Of a stretch of DNA of 64,000 nt, positions 1 through 8,707 are shown one piece after another (the first letter of the stretch is position 1; each line of letters starts with the position of its first letter). This stretch comes from Sphingobacterium alkalisoli. Its GTDB lineage: Bacteria > Bacteroidota > Bacteroidia > Sphingobacteriales > Sphingobacteriaceae. A model generated the notes under the pieces. The model worked only from the letters and a program-made list of their open reading frames with translations. It did not search any database and had not been told where the DNA came from. Made by a program: the position numbers and the translations under genes. The stretch covers positions 620,001-684,000 of the forward strand of contig NZ_SUKA01000002.1 in assembly GCF_005049105.1 (NCBI RefSeq). The letters are read 5' to 3'.

Positions 1-42
1 CTAATTACCCTAAAAGCACCGATTATTGCATATCATTTTTTT

Positions 43-87
43 ACCAAAAACAGAGAGTTTATACCGACTTACCTCTATAAACCCTCT
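43..87 (-). terminator. Probable terminator of the glp/Sus operon
   Basis: A 10-bp stem with one mismatch (positions 54-63 pairing with 76-85, 12-nt loop) is followed on the minus strand by a T-rich tract at about 46-50. It lies some 110 bases past the stop codon of the glpT-like gene and would end the minus-strand operon. The rest of 1-196 shows no convincing coding sequence. Confidence 0.5.
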
Positions 88-196
88 ATTTAAGCTCTAA
101 TAAATCTCTTTTAGTAGTGAAGTCATAGTAAAGCTAATACCTATTTGGCTCCGCTCTTTTATCTATGGAGCACGCTTATTCTTGTCGGTTACGATG

Positions 197-1537
197 CTAC
201 TTCAACCTTAAGAATTCTTTTTCTTTGTTCCACGTTAATGCTGTAAATAGTATAGCTAAAGCACAAGCAAATAAGATAGCTTCAAAACAAGCATCCCATC
301 CACTTTTATCAACAAGGGCACCGAGTGCAGCATTTGCCAAAAGATCGCCAATGAAATATCCAAATAAACCGGTCAATCCAGCTGCGGTTCCGGCGGCTTT
401 TTTAGGGACAAGATCTAACGCCTGCACCCCAATAAGCATTACTGGTCCGTAAATTAAAAAACCTATTGCCCATAGCGAGCTGTTTACAATCCATTGGTTT
501 GCGCCCGGAGCTGTCCAGTAAACAAAAACCGCGAGCAATGTAAGGGTCATGTAAATAACAGTAACGGGTGCTCTTCGTCCATTAAAAACTTTGTCACTAA
601 GTACTCCGCATAGTATTGTTCCAGGAATGGCGGCGAGCTCGTAAAATGAAGCAGACCAAGCAGCTTCTGAAGGAGAGAAGTTTTTTGCTTCTTGTAAAAA
701 AGTCGGTGCCCAATTTACTATTCCGTTTCGGACTAAATATACAAAGGCATTAGCAATCGCAATAAACCAAAGTAACCTGTTGTTTAGAACATATTTGAGA
801 AATATTTCTTTTGCACTGAACTCTTTTTCTTGCGAAGAATCATATGTTTTAGGGTAGTCTTTGTTATATTCCTCTATGGGAGGTAGGCCACAGGATTGAG
901 GGGTATCTCTCACCAACAAAATAGAGATAAAAGCGACAATTATTGCAACCAATCCGGGAAAATAAAGCCTAGCCTGCCAGTTCGCAAAAAGTTCAACGCC
1001 TAAAATAGTTAAAGGTCCAACAAGGAAACCTCCAACGTTATGTGCTAGGTTCCAAATGGACATTGCCGTGCCTCGTTCTCTAATTGAGTACCAATGCACG
1101 ACTACGCGTCCGCAGGCCGGCCAGCCCATACCTTGAACCCAACCATTAATAAATAAAAGCGAAAACATGATGGTAATGGATGATGTTGCAAACGAAGATA
1201 GCCCCATGAAGATCATCGTAAGCGATGATAATACGAGCCCTGCAGCCAAGAAATAGCGCGCATTACTTCTATCAGAGACATTTCCCATCAAAAATTTGCT
1301 TAAGCCATAAGCGATAGACAGGGCAGACATTGCAAAACCTAGTTCGGCTTTTGTATACCCCATTGTGTCCTGCAAGTCTTTGATCGAAAATGAAAAATTT
1401 TTACGTACGAAATAATAAGCAGCATATCCTAGAAAGATACCTACGAAAACTTGCAATCGCATTCGCTTATATTCACCGTCAATACGATGTGTCGGCATTT
1501 GCGTCTTGTGAGCTGCCGGCTTGAAAATATTTAACAT
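197..1537 (-). CDS. glpT: Glycerol-3-phosphate transporter, MFS organophosphate:phosphate antiporter
   Basis: This is a 446-residue inner-membrane protein with about 12 hydrophobic segments, the usual length for GlpT/UhpT antiporters that exchange glycerol-3-phosphate for phosphate. The family signature is clear: YFVRKNFSFS with Arg45, GWPACGRVVVHW near 138-149, NLAHNVGG with His166, and LVRNGIVNWAP with Arg270. Arg45, His166 and Arg270 fall almost exactly where E. coli GlpT has its substrate-binding Arg45, His165 and Arg269. It is the last gene of the long minus-strand run and starts 8 bases after the glycerophosphodiesterase gene. The context (GDPD, glpK, glpD in one direction) supports glycerol-3-phosphate rather than hexose phosphate as substrate. 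Confidence 0.9.
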   Translation of the reverse strand: MLNIFKPAAHKTQMPTHRIDGEYKRMRLQVFVGIFLGYAAYYFVRKNFSFSIKDLQDTMGYTKAELGFAMSALSIAYGLSKFLMGNVSDRSNARYFLAAGLVLSSLTMIFMGLSSFATSSITIMFSLLFINGWVQGMGWPACGRVVVHWYSIRERGTAMSIWNLAHNVGGFLVGPLTILGVELFANWQARLYFPGLVAIIVAFISILLVRDTPQSCGLPPIEEYNKDYPKTYDSSQEKEFSAKEIFLKYVLNNRLLWFIAIANAFVYLVRNGIVNWAPTFLQEAKNFSPSEAAWSASFYELAAIPGTILCGVLSDKVFNGRRAPVTVIYMTLTLLAVFVYWTAPGANQWIVNSSLWAIGFLIYGPVMLIGVQALDLVPKKAAGTAAGLTGLFGYFIGDLLANAALGALVDKSGWDACFEAILFACALAILFTALTWNKEKEFLRLK

Positions 1538-1545
1538 TTGCGTTT

Positions 1546-2448
1546 TTAAAATAAATTTGGATAGTCACTAATAATTCCGTCTACATTTAAGTCCATCAAA
1601 TTTTGGATGTCTTTTTTTGTGTTTACCGTCCAAGGAATCACTTTAATACCTCGGTTATGCGCTTGCATGATGAATTCCGTATTAACGAGTTGGTAATTAG
1701 GACTGATGATAAATGGTGTAAAGCCTAATTCTTCGACGAGCTCATCAATTGTTTTAGTATTTTTCGCATCGATTAGGTAAGAGGTTTTAATCTGCGGATA
1801 AGTTTTATTGATATATTGGATCGTCATTTTGTCAAATGACTGAATAACTGTCCGGGGAGCAATTCCTTTTTCAATGACGACTTCTAAAACGAGATCAGAA
1901 AATTCTTGGGGTGCGGGGTGGTAGACGTGATATTTGTCATTTTTGCTTTTAGTCTCGATATTATAATACATGGGAGCCTTACGCTTCAATTTGGCGTACG
2001 CCTCGGCTTCATCGATCAACGTGCTGAGCAATGAAATTTGTGTTTTAATTTTTTTCTGATCGGGAAAGTCCACATAATATTTTGAGCCAATATCAAATCT
2101 TTCCAATTCAGGCCAAGTATAATGGTAAATTAAGCCTTTATTATCTTGTCCTTTGAGTTCTTTCCCATTGATATACTGTACAAATTTTGGGTTTAGGTAA
2201 TGATCATGGTACACCACCACCTTTTTGTCTTTGGTGATATGACAATCCATTTCCAGTGTTGTCACCTTTGAAAGGTCAATAGCTGTCTTCATAGCGCCAA
2301 TTGAGTTTTCCGGATACAATCCGCGAGCCCCACGGTGGCCTTCGTAAGAGAATCTAGGAAATTCTGATTTGGGACTTCTTTGCACTTGACAATTTGTGAG
2401 AATGGTGGCTATAGCAACTGAGAATAGGATGATGATTTTTTTTTCCAT
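1546..2448 (-). CDS. glpQ: Glycerophosphodiester phosphodiesterase, exported lipoprotein
   Basis: This 300-residue protein belongs to the GDPD family, which hydrolyses glycerophosphodiesters (such as deacylated phospholipids) to glycerol-3-phosphate and an alcohol. The catalytic signature is visible: HRGARG (His38, Arg39), PENS (Glu47), then LEMDCHITKDKKVVVYHD with Glu66, Asp68 and His81. The N-terminus MEKKIIILFSVAIATILTNC is a signal peptide ending in a Cys20 that is probably lipidated, although Asn at -1 is not classical. It lies between two calcineurin-like phosphoesterase genes and glpT, so its product could be imported by the next gene. The symbol glpQ is used for the function; orthology to E. 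coli GlpQ was not tested. Confidence 0.88.
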   Translation of the reverse strand: MEKKIIILFSVAIATILTNCQVQRSPKSEFPRFSYEGHRGARGLYPENSIGAMKTAIDLSKVTTLEMDCHITKDKKVVVYHDHYLNPKFVQYINGKELKGQDNKGLIYHYTWPELERFDIGSKYYVDFPDQKKIKTQISLLSTLIDEAEAYAKLKRKAPMYYNIETKSKNDKYHVYHPAPQEFSDLVLEVVIEKGIAPRTVIQSFDKMTIQYINKTYPQIKTSYLIDAKNTKTIDELVEELGFTPFIISPNYQLVNTEFIMQAHNRGIKVIPWTVNTKKDIQNLMDLNVDGIISDYPNLF

Positions 2449-2459
2449 GTTTAAAATTA

Positions 2460-3869
2460 TTATTTTATGTTGAGGGTTTCTTCATAATTATTACCAAAAC
2501 GATCCATGACAACTATTTTAACTGTTTTCGCATTAGACTGCGTAAAAAATAGATGTTCGGTACGCTTGGGTTCGACCCAACCTCTGCGGTCGGCAGGAAG
2601 ATCTTCTCCTTTATATAGTTTCAAAGTTAGTTCATCATATCCTTTTATTTGTTCTAGCGCACCCATGTAAACACCATCGGCATACCAGGTAACCTGCCAC
2701 TGCGGGTCGTAGTTCCATACATTGACAGTAATACGATTCATGCCGTGGTTTAGTTGTTGAACATGGGATCTGAATTGATAGGTATGGTCACGACCAATGG
2801 ATTTGTAATGCCACGTTACTTTGGAACCATTTATTTCAAATACACCGTATCCGCGGGGCGTGCCGTCCGCACAAACCGGCCCTGTCCACCAGGCACCACA
2901 TAGAGAAGCATGGGTGTGTTCGTATATTTGCTGGTCAACGTGATTAGTGTTGGTATGTGTATGTCCAGACAGAATATGAACCTGTTCAAATTCGGTTAGT
3001 AGCGCATACAGCTCTTCCCGGTTTTTAATACCACTATAGATAGGAATGTGTGCGCTGATAATTAGGACATGATCTTTTGGTACATACTTGAGGTCCTTTT
3101 GTAACCAATTTAGTTGGTCGTCGCTGATATGTCCATCGTATTCTTTAATGTTCTTATAACGCACATTGTCTAACACAATATAGTGTACCTGTCCTCGGTT
3201 AAAAGAATAATAGGTTGGGCCGAAATAATTCTTAAATAAGCTGTTAGCATCAGATTCTTCCTTAGTAATCTCATTTTTGTCATGGTTTCCGACTACCTGG
3301 AAAAAGGGAATTCCTATTTTTGTTATTGCCTCTTGGTATTTTGTCCACATTTTAGGATTGTCCCATATGGAGTCACCAAGGCTGATGCCATGAAACTTCT
3401 CTTTAGAAGTGGACTGTAGATATTGGGTGATATCTAGTATTGACTCTTCTTCGAGTTGGTTCGCATCTTCGGCAACTCTAATTTGTGGGTCGCCTAGTGC
3501 AAGAAAGAAATGATTGGTATCGTCAAAAGTGTTTTTTTTGAGTTCGAAATTGTAGTTCCTATTTGTTACAGAAAGATAGATTGCAGCAAAACCATCTACA
3601 TGTTCTATCTGATAACCTGCAGGGGTAGAAATAAAGATATATTCTGCATTTTTGTTGCTCGCTAGCGCATACCTTCCTTTCTTGTCTGTCACTGTAGTGT
3701 TGTATCCGTCAGATATGACGGTGTCGGCGATGCCTTTTCCGGAGCTTCTTATTCGACCTTTAATAAGCTTCCCTTTATCTAGAGGTTGTATGGTTCCAAA
3801 AGCGCGGCCTGATAGATAAAGTCCGCCTACTAGTAAACTGGTCGATTTTAGAAATTCTCTTCTGTTCAT
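2460..3869 (-). CDS. Calcineurin-like phosphoesterase with Tat-type signal
   Basis: This 469-residue metallophosphoesterase starts with MNRREFLKSTS, a twin-arginine export motif, so it is probably exported folded and metal-loaded. A short N-terminal beta domain (about 35-115) precedes the catalytic core, and a C-terminal beta domain (about 345-469) follows, as in Bacteroidota proteins with the MetallophosN/C architecture. Metal-ligand motifs occur in order: GDPQ (Asp127, Gln129 where most relatives have His), LGDSIWD (Asp166), GNHD (194-197), SAH (His274) and GHTH (302-305). It is probably a phosphodiesterase or phosphomonoesterase; the substrate is unknown. It sits 8 bases downstream of a paralogue and 11 bases upstream of the GDPD gene, which suggests it acts on phosphodiester material entering this pathway. 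Confidence 0.85.
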   Translation of the reverse strand: MNRREFLKSTSLLVGGLYLSGRAFGTIQPLDKGKLIKGRIRSSGKGIADTVISDGYNTTVTDKKGRYALASNKNAEYIFISTPAGYQIEHVDGFAAIYLSVTNRNYNFELKKNTFDDTNHFFLALGDPQIRVAEDANQLEEESILDITQYLQSTSKEKFHGISLGDSIWDNPKMWTKYQEAITKIGIPFFQVVGNHDKNEITKEESDANSLFKNYFGPTYYSFNRGQVHYIVLDNVRYKNIKEYDGHISDDQLNWLQKDLKYVPKDHVLIISAHIPIYSGIKNREELYALLTEFEQVHILSGHTHTNTNHVDQQIYEHTHASLCGAWWTGPVCADGTPRGYGVFEINGSKVTWHYKSIGRDHTYQFRSHVQQLNHGMNRITVNVWNYDPQWQVTWYADGVYMGALEQIKGYDELTLKLYKGEDLPADRRGWVEPKRTEHLFFTQSNAKTVKIVVMDRFGNNYEETLNIK

Positions 3870-3877
3870 TTTAATAA

Positions 3878-5857
3878 TTAACGCATGGAGTAATTGAATG
3901 CTTTGGGCCTTTCCATAGTTTCGGAGTAAATATTTCCAAAGTCGTCTTCCACGGTTATCTCCAATGTCGACGTTGCACTTGATGCTTGAATTAAAAACAT
4001 ATGAGCAGTATTGTTGGTTATAAAAGAACTTGTTGGATCTGCATTTACGTTAAGACGTTGTGTATCGTACGAGATAATATGCAATGGATCTTTTTTTCGA
4101 ACGCGCATATAAGGGAGCTCATTTCCATTTTCGGTAACGGTGATTTTCCAATTGTCTTGGTAGCCCCAGATGTTCAGTAGCACTTGGTTGTCATCTTTTT
4201 CAGTAGCGTATTCTCCTGCGAATCCGGCGACTTTGTCTTTAAATGCCGCACTTGCGTTTGGCGTGTGTATACTGGCATTGATAAGAACTTTGTTCAGATC
4301 ATATGATCTGAACTGATAGTCTTTTTCGAATCCTATGCTTTTATAGTATAGCTTTTGGTTTTTTTCTTCTGCTTCCAGCACAGCATAGCCACCCGGACTA
4401 CCGTCTTTGCAGATATGGTTCCCTGCATAGCCACTTCTTCCAGTCCACCACCAAGTAGCGCTTACGGCACCAATGTTGTACTCCATAATATTCGAACTAG
4501 GCTGTTGAACGCGATAGTTGACGTGGTAATGACCAGTGAGTACTTTGACATTATTGAACGCAGCTAGTTCACTTATGAATTTGTCGCCGTTTTCTAAAAC
4601 GATGTTAGATGTACCGCTTGCATTAGGATTGGAATACAACGGAACATGCATAGCAACTACGATTGGAGTAGACTTGTCAGTGATATAAGCCAAGTCTTTT
4701 TGCAACCAATCGAGTTGTTCCGATACAAGGATGCTGTTGTATTCTCTATCACCAATAACTCCGTTTGATCCTCCCATGTTGGTGTAAACCATATTATCTA
4801 AGATCACGTAGTGCACCTTGCCGATGTTGACAGAGTAGTAAGTTGGACCCATAAAATTCCGGTAGGGTGATGATGCCTGCCAATCGTTGAAGGCAACATA
4901 TGGGTCATAATCGTGGTTTCCAATAACATTGTAAATTGGGAATTCTACATCTTTTATAATTTGTAGGTATTCTGCTAGTTTAAAATTGTTGGCATACCAA
5001 TATTGATCCCAGGATTGGTCACCCAACGTCAGCCCATAGAACTTCTTGCCCTGACTTTCGTAATATGCGAATGTTTCATTAATATCTGTTAAAAAATTAC
5101 TTTGAAACTGTGCGATATCATCATTTCTATTGGCCAAGTGTATATCCGCTAGAAATGCAACGACATGGTTTTCGTTATTTACAGGGAACAGTTCAAAATC
5201 TCGGATTTCAGCGTCCGATGTTATGCCTGTCAAGGTTTTGAAAAATCGAGGTATTGTATTGGTTACAGAGACTTCATAATTCGACGGAACCGATATAAAT
5301 ACATAGCCATTTTTCTTTGTTGAAGGCAGATAATAAATGCCATTTGCATCTGTTTTCGTCAATACTTCCCCATCAGAAACAACAACGTCTGCTATGCCCT
5401 TTCCGGCAGCAAACACGGTCCCTTTCACAGTCATGCCATCTTGATCGGGAATATCAGGGTTAAATACAAAGTTAACGAACGTTTTGCCGATCAGCTGGTT
5501 CAACTCTCCTCGCTTTATCCTGATATCATAGGCTCCATCTTTCAAACCCTCCACTAATGTCAGAACCAACCCGCTTTCTGTCAATGTACCGACAGGTAAC
5601 TCCACTGTCTCGCCCTGACCACCTTTCGGGACGAAGGATATTATATCCTCCGAGAGGAAGCCTATTCCACCAAGGTTTATTTCTGTTCCCCCGCTTTTAA
5701 TATTATACACATAAGGGATACTGATATGTGTTACAGGAATTGTGGTTGCAATCTTATCTTCTACACCTATGGCTAAATCACTTTTGCAGGCATTGGTCAA
5801 GACTGTTATTAACAGGCTAATGATAATTAACGCCAAAAAATTATATTTTTTCATCAT
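3878..5857 (-). CDS. Calcineurin-like phosphoesterase lipoprotein with an IPT/TIG-like domain
   Basis: This is a 659-residue lipoprotein (signal peptide ending TVLTNAC, Cys24) and a paralogue of the next gene in the operon. Residues about 43-130 look like an IPT/TIG immunoglobulin-type domain, frequent in Sus-associated surface lipoproteins. A small carboxypeptidase-regulatory-like beta domain follows, then the metallophosphoesterase core with motifs ADIH, LGDQSWD, GNHD, AMH and GHYH, and a C-terminal beta domain. Its first motif is the classical DxH, unlike the DxQ of its neighbour. The lipid anchor plus TIG domain suggests a surface or outer-membrane enzyme, whereas the neighbour carries a Tat signal. 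Function as an extracellular phosphodiesterase is inferred. Confidence 0.82.
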   Translation of the reverse strand: MMKKYNFLALIIISLLITVLTNACKSDLAIGVEDKIATTIPVTHISIPYVYNIKSGGTEINLGGIGFLSEDIISFVPKGGQGETVELPVGTLTESGLVLTLVEGLKDGAYDIRIKRGELNQLIGKTFVNFVFNPDIPDQDGMTVKGTVFAAGKGIADVVVSDGEVLTKTDANGIYYLPSTKKNGYVFISVPSNYEVSVTNTIPRFFKTLTGITSDAEIRDFELFPVNNENHVVAFLADIHLANRNDDIAQFQSNFLTDINETFAYYESQGKKFYGLTLGDQSWDQYWYANNFKLAEYLQIIKDVEFPIYNVIGNHDYDPYVAFNDWQASSPYRNFMGPTYYSVNIGKVHYVILDNMVYTNMGGSNGVIGDREYNSILVSEQLDWLQKDLAYITDKSTPIVVAMHVPLYSNPNASGTSNIVLENGDKFISELAAFNNVKVLTGHYHVNYRVQQPSSNIMEYNIGAVSATWWWTGRSGYAGNHICKDGSPGGYAVLEAEEKNQKLYYKSIGFEKDYQFRSYDLNKVLINASIHTPNASAAFKDKVAGFAGEYATEKDDNQVLLNIWGYQDNWKITVTENGNELPYMRVRKKDPLHIISYDTQRLNVNADPTSSFITNNTAHMFLIQASSATSTLEITVEDDFGNIYSETMERPKAFNYSMR

Positions 5858-5877
5858 ATTTTTATTTTATATAACCA

Positions 5878-7131
5878 TTAATAGCTTCTGAAAATAGAGA
5901 TATCATCCATCCCGAGTCTTCCGTTAGGATTAGAATTCGTATTAGCCCCAATGCCCTTCTTATTTACTCTGAATCGCACGGGGCCTTCAATATCCATTAA
6001 GAACACAGCCTGTTTGCTATCTAGACTTTCGGATGTCTTGTGTGCATCTTTGATGGGGTCGCCTATCTGTTGCCAGTTTACACCGCCGTCCTGCGAATAT
6101 TCCAAAGTAAATGTACTAGAGTTGTCGGTATAATAGGCTCCGTACCATAGTGTTACTTTGGATGCGCCGTTAGGTACATCAAAGTTCATCTGCAAAAGTG
6201 CATCCGTACTTAAGCCTTGTTGAAAGCGAACAGCCTTTATACCTGAGATAATGCGGTCACGACCGGCAGTTACGCCCAGTAAACACTGTTGGAAATACCA
6301 GGTTCCTGTTGATAGCGTTACATTAGCGTTGGCATAACCGCCTTTTATGGTTTCTGTTTCGAATGTTTCTGGCCACCCGGCATATATCTTACCACTTGGA
6401 AAGGCCATCCCGGCATAGTTTTGTAAACGCAGCTGCTTTTTATTTCCATCAATAAAGGCTATACCTCTGAAAGTTGCACTTGGAGCAACAACCTCGTCTG
6501 CAAAACTTGCTTGATCGGATGTAAACAGCTCGATTGTTAACGAATCTTGATCCATTAATGTCTTTGTCCCCCTGATTGGTGTCCCAGGAGCAGGCTCTAC
6601 TTCTAAATCTGCGGTGACATCGATAAACGTTGATTCGTAATCGTTAAACTTATTTAATAAAACCGAAATGGCGACACCCTTTGAAGTCACGTCGTTTCCC
6701 GTATTGATAACAGAAATATCACTTTTTTTTACACCCTTCAAGGTAAGTGGGCCGTTCTTTTTAGTCAATAACGCTCCGGTTAGATTAATTTGTATCGAGT
6801 CTCCAAAGTTGTATTTGGCAGCATCTTCTACTTCCAGTAATATACCGCGTTGCTGATTACGCCATACATTTTGAACAGCTATATAGTTAGCAGGGAGATT
6901 GTTTCCTGTATGGTCTGATATGACCACGGCTCTTGTATAAGTCGCATCCGTAAGCAGTTTAGTGTCTAGGATAATATCATTTCCTTGAAATACGTTTCTA
7001 ATCGCATATAAAGAAATCTCAGGATTATTTGTCCCGATCGCATAGTTGGTGTCTTCCTTGATACAGCTAGCGGCTAACAAGGAGAACGATATGCCTATGT
7101 ATAGTAATACGTTTAATTTTTTCGTTTTCAT
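5878..7131 (-). CDS. DUF5689-like Sus-associated surface lipoprotein
   Basis: This protein of about 417 residues has a lipoprotein signal (MKTKKLNVLLYIG, lipobox LLAASC). Its middle part, with the patterns GDSIQINLTGA and 'DQDSLTIEL', resembles DUF5689, a domain common in Bacteroidota surface lipoproteins. The last 150 residues form a beta-rich, jelly-roll-like region with several aromatic residues. I chose the ATG at 7131 over the one at 7164 because it places the charged MKTKK directly before the hydrophobic segment and because the upstream ATG would lie inside a hairpin. The gene follows susD, the usual place for a substrate-binding accessory lipoprotein. No catalytic motif is visible, so ligand binding is only inferred. 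Confidence 0.7.
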   Translation of the reverse strand: MKTKKLNVLLYIGISFSLLAASCIKEDTNYAIGTNNPEISLYAIRNVFQGNDIILDTKLLTDATYTRAVVISDHTGNNLPANYIAVQNVWRNQQRGILLEVEDAAKYNFGDSIQINLTGALLTKKNGPLTLKGVKKSDISVINTGNDVTSKGVAISVLLNKFNDYESTFIDVTADLEVEPAPGTPIRGTKTLMDQDSLTIELFTSDQASFADEVVAPSATFRGIAFIDGNKKQLRLQNYAGMAFPSGKIYAGWPETFETETIKGGYANANVTLSTGTWYFQQCLLGVTAGRDRIISGIKAVRFQQGLSTDALLQMNFDVPNGASKVTLWYGAYYTDNSSTFTLEYSQDGGVNWQQIGDPIKDAHKTSESLDSKQAVFLMDIEGPVRFRVNKKGIGANTNSNPNGRLGMDDISIFRSY

Positions 7132-7161
7132 CCGTGTAATTTTTATCGGTGATGAAATTAT

Positions 7162-7199
7162 CATGATTTATTTAATCCGTTTTCATTTTTGAAATCATG
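7162..7199 (-). promoter_or_regulatory. Hairpin in the gap between susD and the next lipoprotein gene
   Basis: A perfect 8-bp inverted repeat, CATGATTT (7162-7169) with AAATCATG (7192-7199), lies in the 95-base gap after susD. It overlaps the alternative upstream ATG at 7164. It could act as an mRNA 3' stabiliser or a partial attenuator between susD and the lipoprotein gene; no T-tract is present, so it is not a clear terminator. Confidence 0.35.
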
Positions 7200-7225
7200 A
7201 CGGTCCATCTAAATCAATTTCTAGT

Positions 7226-8701
7226 CTAAAACAGGTTTGGTTGCCACCACATCAGCCCGTTTAGATTATCTCCTCCCAAACGCGCTACGGCTTCTTTGTA
7301 GTTGACTGTATTTAAAGACTGGGTGATGAGTGGATAATTTAGTCTCACTGGCATTTTACCGTTATTTTGTACGCCTTCTCCAATATAGTCACTAAAGTCC
7401 AATAAACCAGTCCTACGGTACTCATACCATTGCTGGAAATCGGTAAACAACATCGAAAAATACTTCTGAAGATGTACCTTTTGCAGTAATTCTGTGTTGT
7501 CGTCAGTAGCTAGGAACCCAATTAGCGGGTTACCGAAATATTCGTCTGGAATTGTCTGATCCCAAAAGCTCATGGAAGCTTGGATGCCGTCTTTATACAA
7601 TGTCTCGGCATCTTGATTCACATAATTACGCAATGCACATTCTGCCAAGATAAATTTAAGTTCCGCATAGTTCATTATATTGCCCAAACGTGGGTCAGTC
7701 ATCAAATTCTTGTGTAGGGTTGAGCCGCGTTCAGGTATAGATCCTTCTTTATAGCCAGATTGCATTCCCGCATACACGCCTAAGGTAGCTTCGGTTGCCC
7801 ATATTTTAAGTCGTGGATCCTGCAAAGCAACTAAATTGTTGATAAAGAAATCTGAATATCCCTTTGTTCCGTTAAAATCAATTTCTCGGGCATTAAAATA
7901 GGGGTTGAAGTAGGGTTGCTGGTTCGTAAAACGCAGTACAGCGGAATCATCATTGTCTTCCATAAGTGGATATTCTGATGGATTAATGTCCACGATCTCC
8001 TTTATTTTGGTGGCGGCGTTCAGTTCAGGTTTATGAGCCACGCGAAGCAGCAGTCGCAGATATAAGGTATTTCCGAATTTCCGCCATTTTTCCGGATCGG
8101 TATTGAAAATTGGATCCAGTATTCCTTTATCCCCAGTCACGGCATCTGATGTGTTCAGCAGTTGATTTGCTTGTTCTAATTTCAGAAATAGATTACGATA
8201 AATTTCTTCCTGTCTTTCAAAAATAGGAGTCGTATTCTGTTCGCTGTATCCCTTATTACTTTCATAATAGGGGATATCACCGAACATGTCGGTCAACAAG
8301 GAATAAACCCACGCTTCCAATACTAAAGAAATTCCCTGATATATTTTGTAACCCGCCTGTTGTTGTTCGCCGGCACTCTTATACATATCTTTTATGTTCG
8401 TTAACTCTATATACCAGCTTCTCCACATGTATTCGCTTTCTGACGGTCGAACAAGATAGCGATGAAATTCTAGGTTGTCGTTTGTCGTAACGGTGACCTG
8501 TGTGAACTCGTTGTTCATCCGCATATTTCGATTGATATTAGCCGTGACTAATTTATATACGGCAGGTCCTAATAGACTTTGGGGAGCTACAGTAGCCGAT
8601 TCGTTGGGATTAGTATTGATTTCTACGAAATCTTGACAACTGCTTAGCCCACCAAGGCCTAATGTCGCCATTAATATGATTGATTTTAAATTCGTTTTCA
8701 T
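7226..8701 (-). CDS. SusD/RagB-type substrate-binding lipoprotein (SusD-like_2 class)
   Basis: This 491-residue outer-membrane lipoprotein has a signal ending LGGLSSC (Cys22). The motif DFVEINTNPNESATV right after the lipid site and the pattern YWYSLLTDMFGDIPYYES-like (here WVYSLLTDMFGDIPYYES) are typical of the SusD-like_2/RagB class, whose members cap a SusC porin and bind the ligand. The C-terminus ends in a GLMWWQPNLF-like tail, also usual for this class. The stop of susC and the start of this gene are 6 bases apart, so they form a SusCD pair. The companion glp genes suggest a phosphoglycerol-containing ligand rather than a plain glycan, which is unusual and is an inference from position only. 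Confidence 0.9.
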   Translation of the reverse strand: MKTNLKSIILMATLGLGGLSSCQDFVEINTNPNESATVAPQSLLGPAVYKLVTANINRNMRMNNEFTQVTVTTNDNLEFHRYLVRPSESEYMWRSWYIELTNIKDMYKSAGEQQQAGYKIYQGISLVLEAWVYSLLTDMFGDIPYYESNKGYSEQNTTPIFERQEEIYRNLFLKLEQANQLLNTSDAVTGDKGILDPIFNTDPEKWRKFGNTLYLRLLLRVAHKPELNAATKIKEIVDINPSEYPLMEDNDDSAVLRFTNQQPYFNPYFNAREIDFNGTKGYSDFFINNLVALQDPRLKIWATEATLGVYAGMQSGYKEGSIPERGSTLHKNLMTDPRLGNIMNYAELKFILAECALRNYVNQDAETLYKDGIQASMSFWDQTIPDEYFGNPLIGFLATDDNTELLQKVHLQKYFSMLFTDFQQWYEYRRTGLLDFSDYIGEGVQNNGKMPVRLNYPLITQSLNTVNYKEAVARLGGDNLNGLMWWQPNLF

Positions 8702-8707
8702 GTTGCT

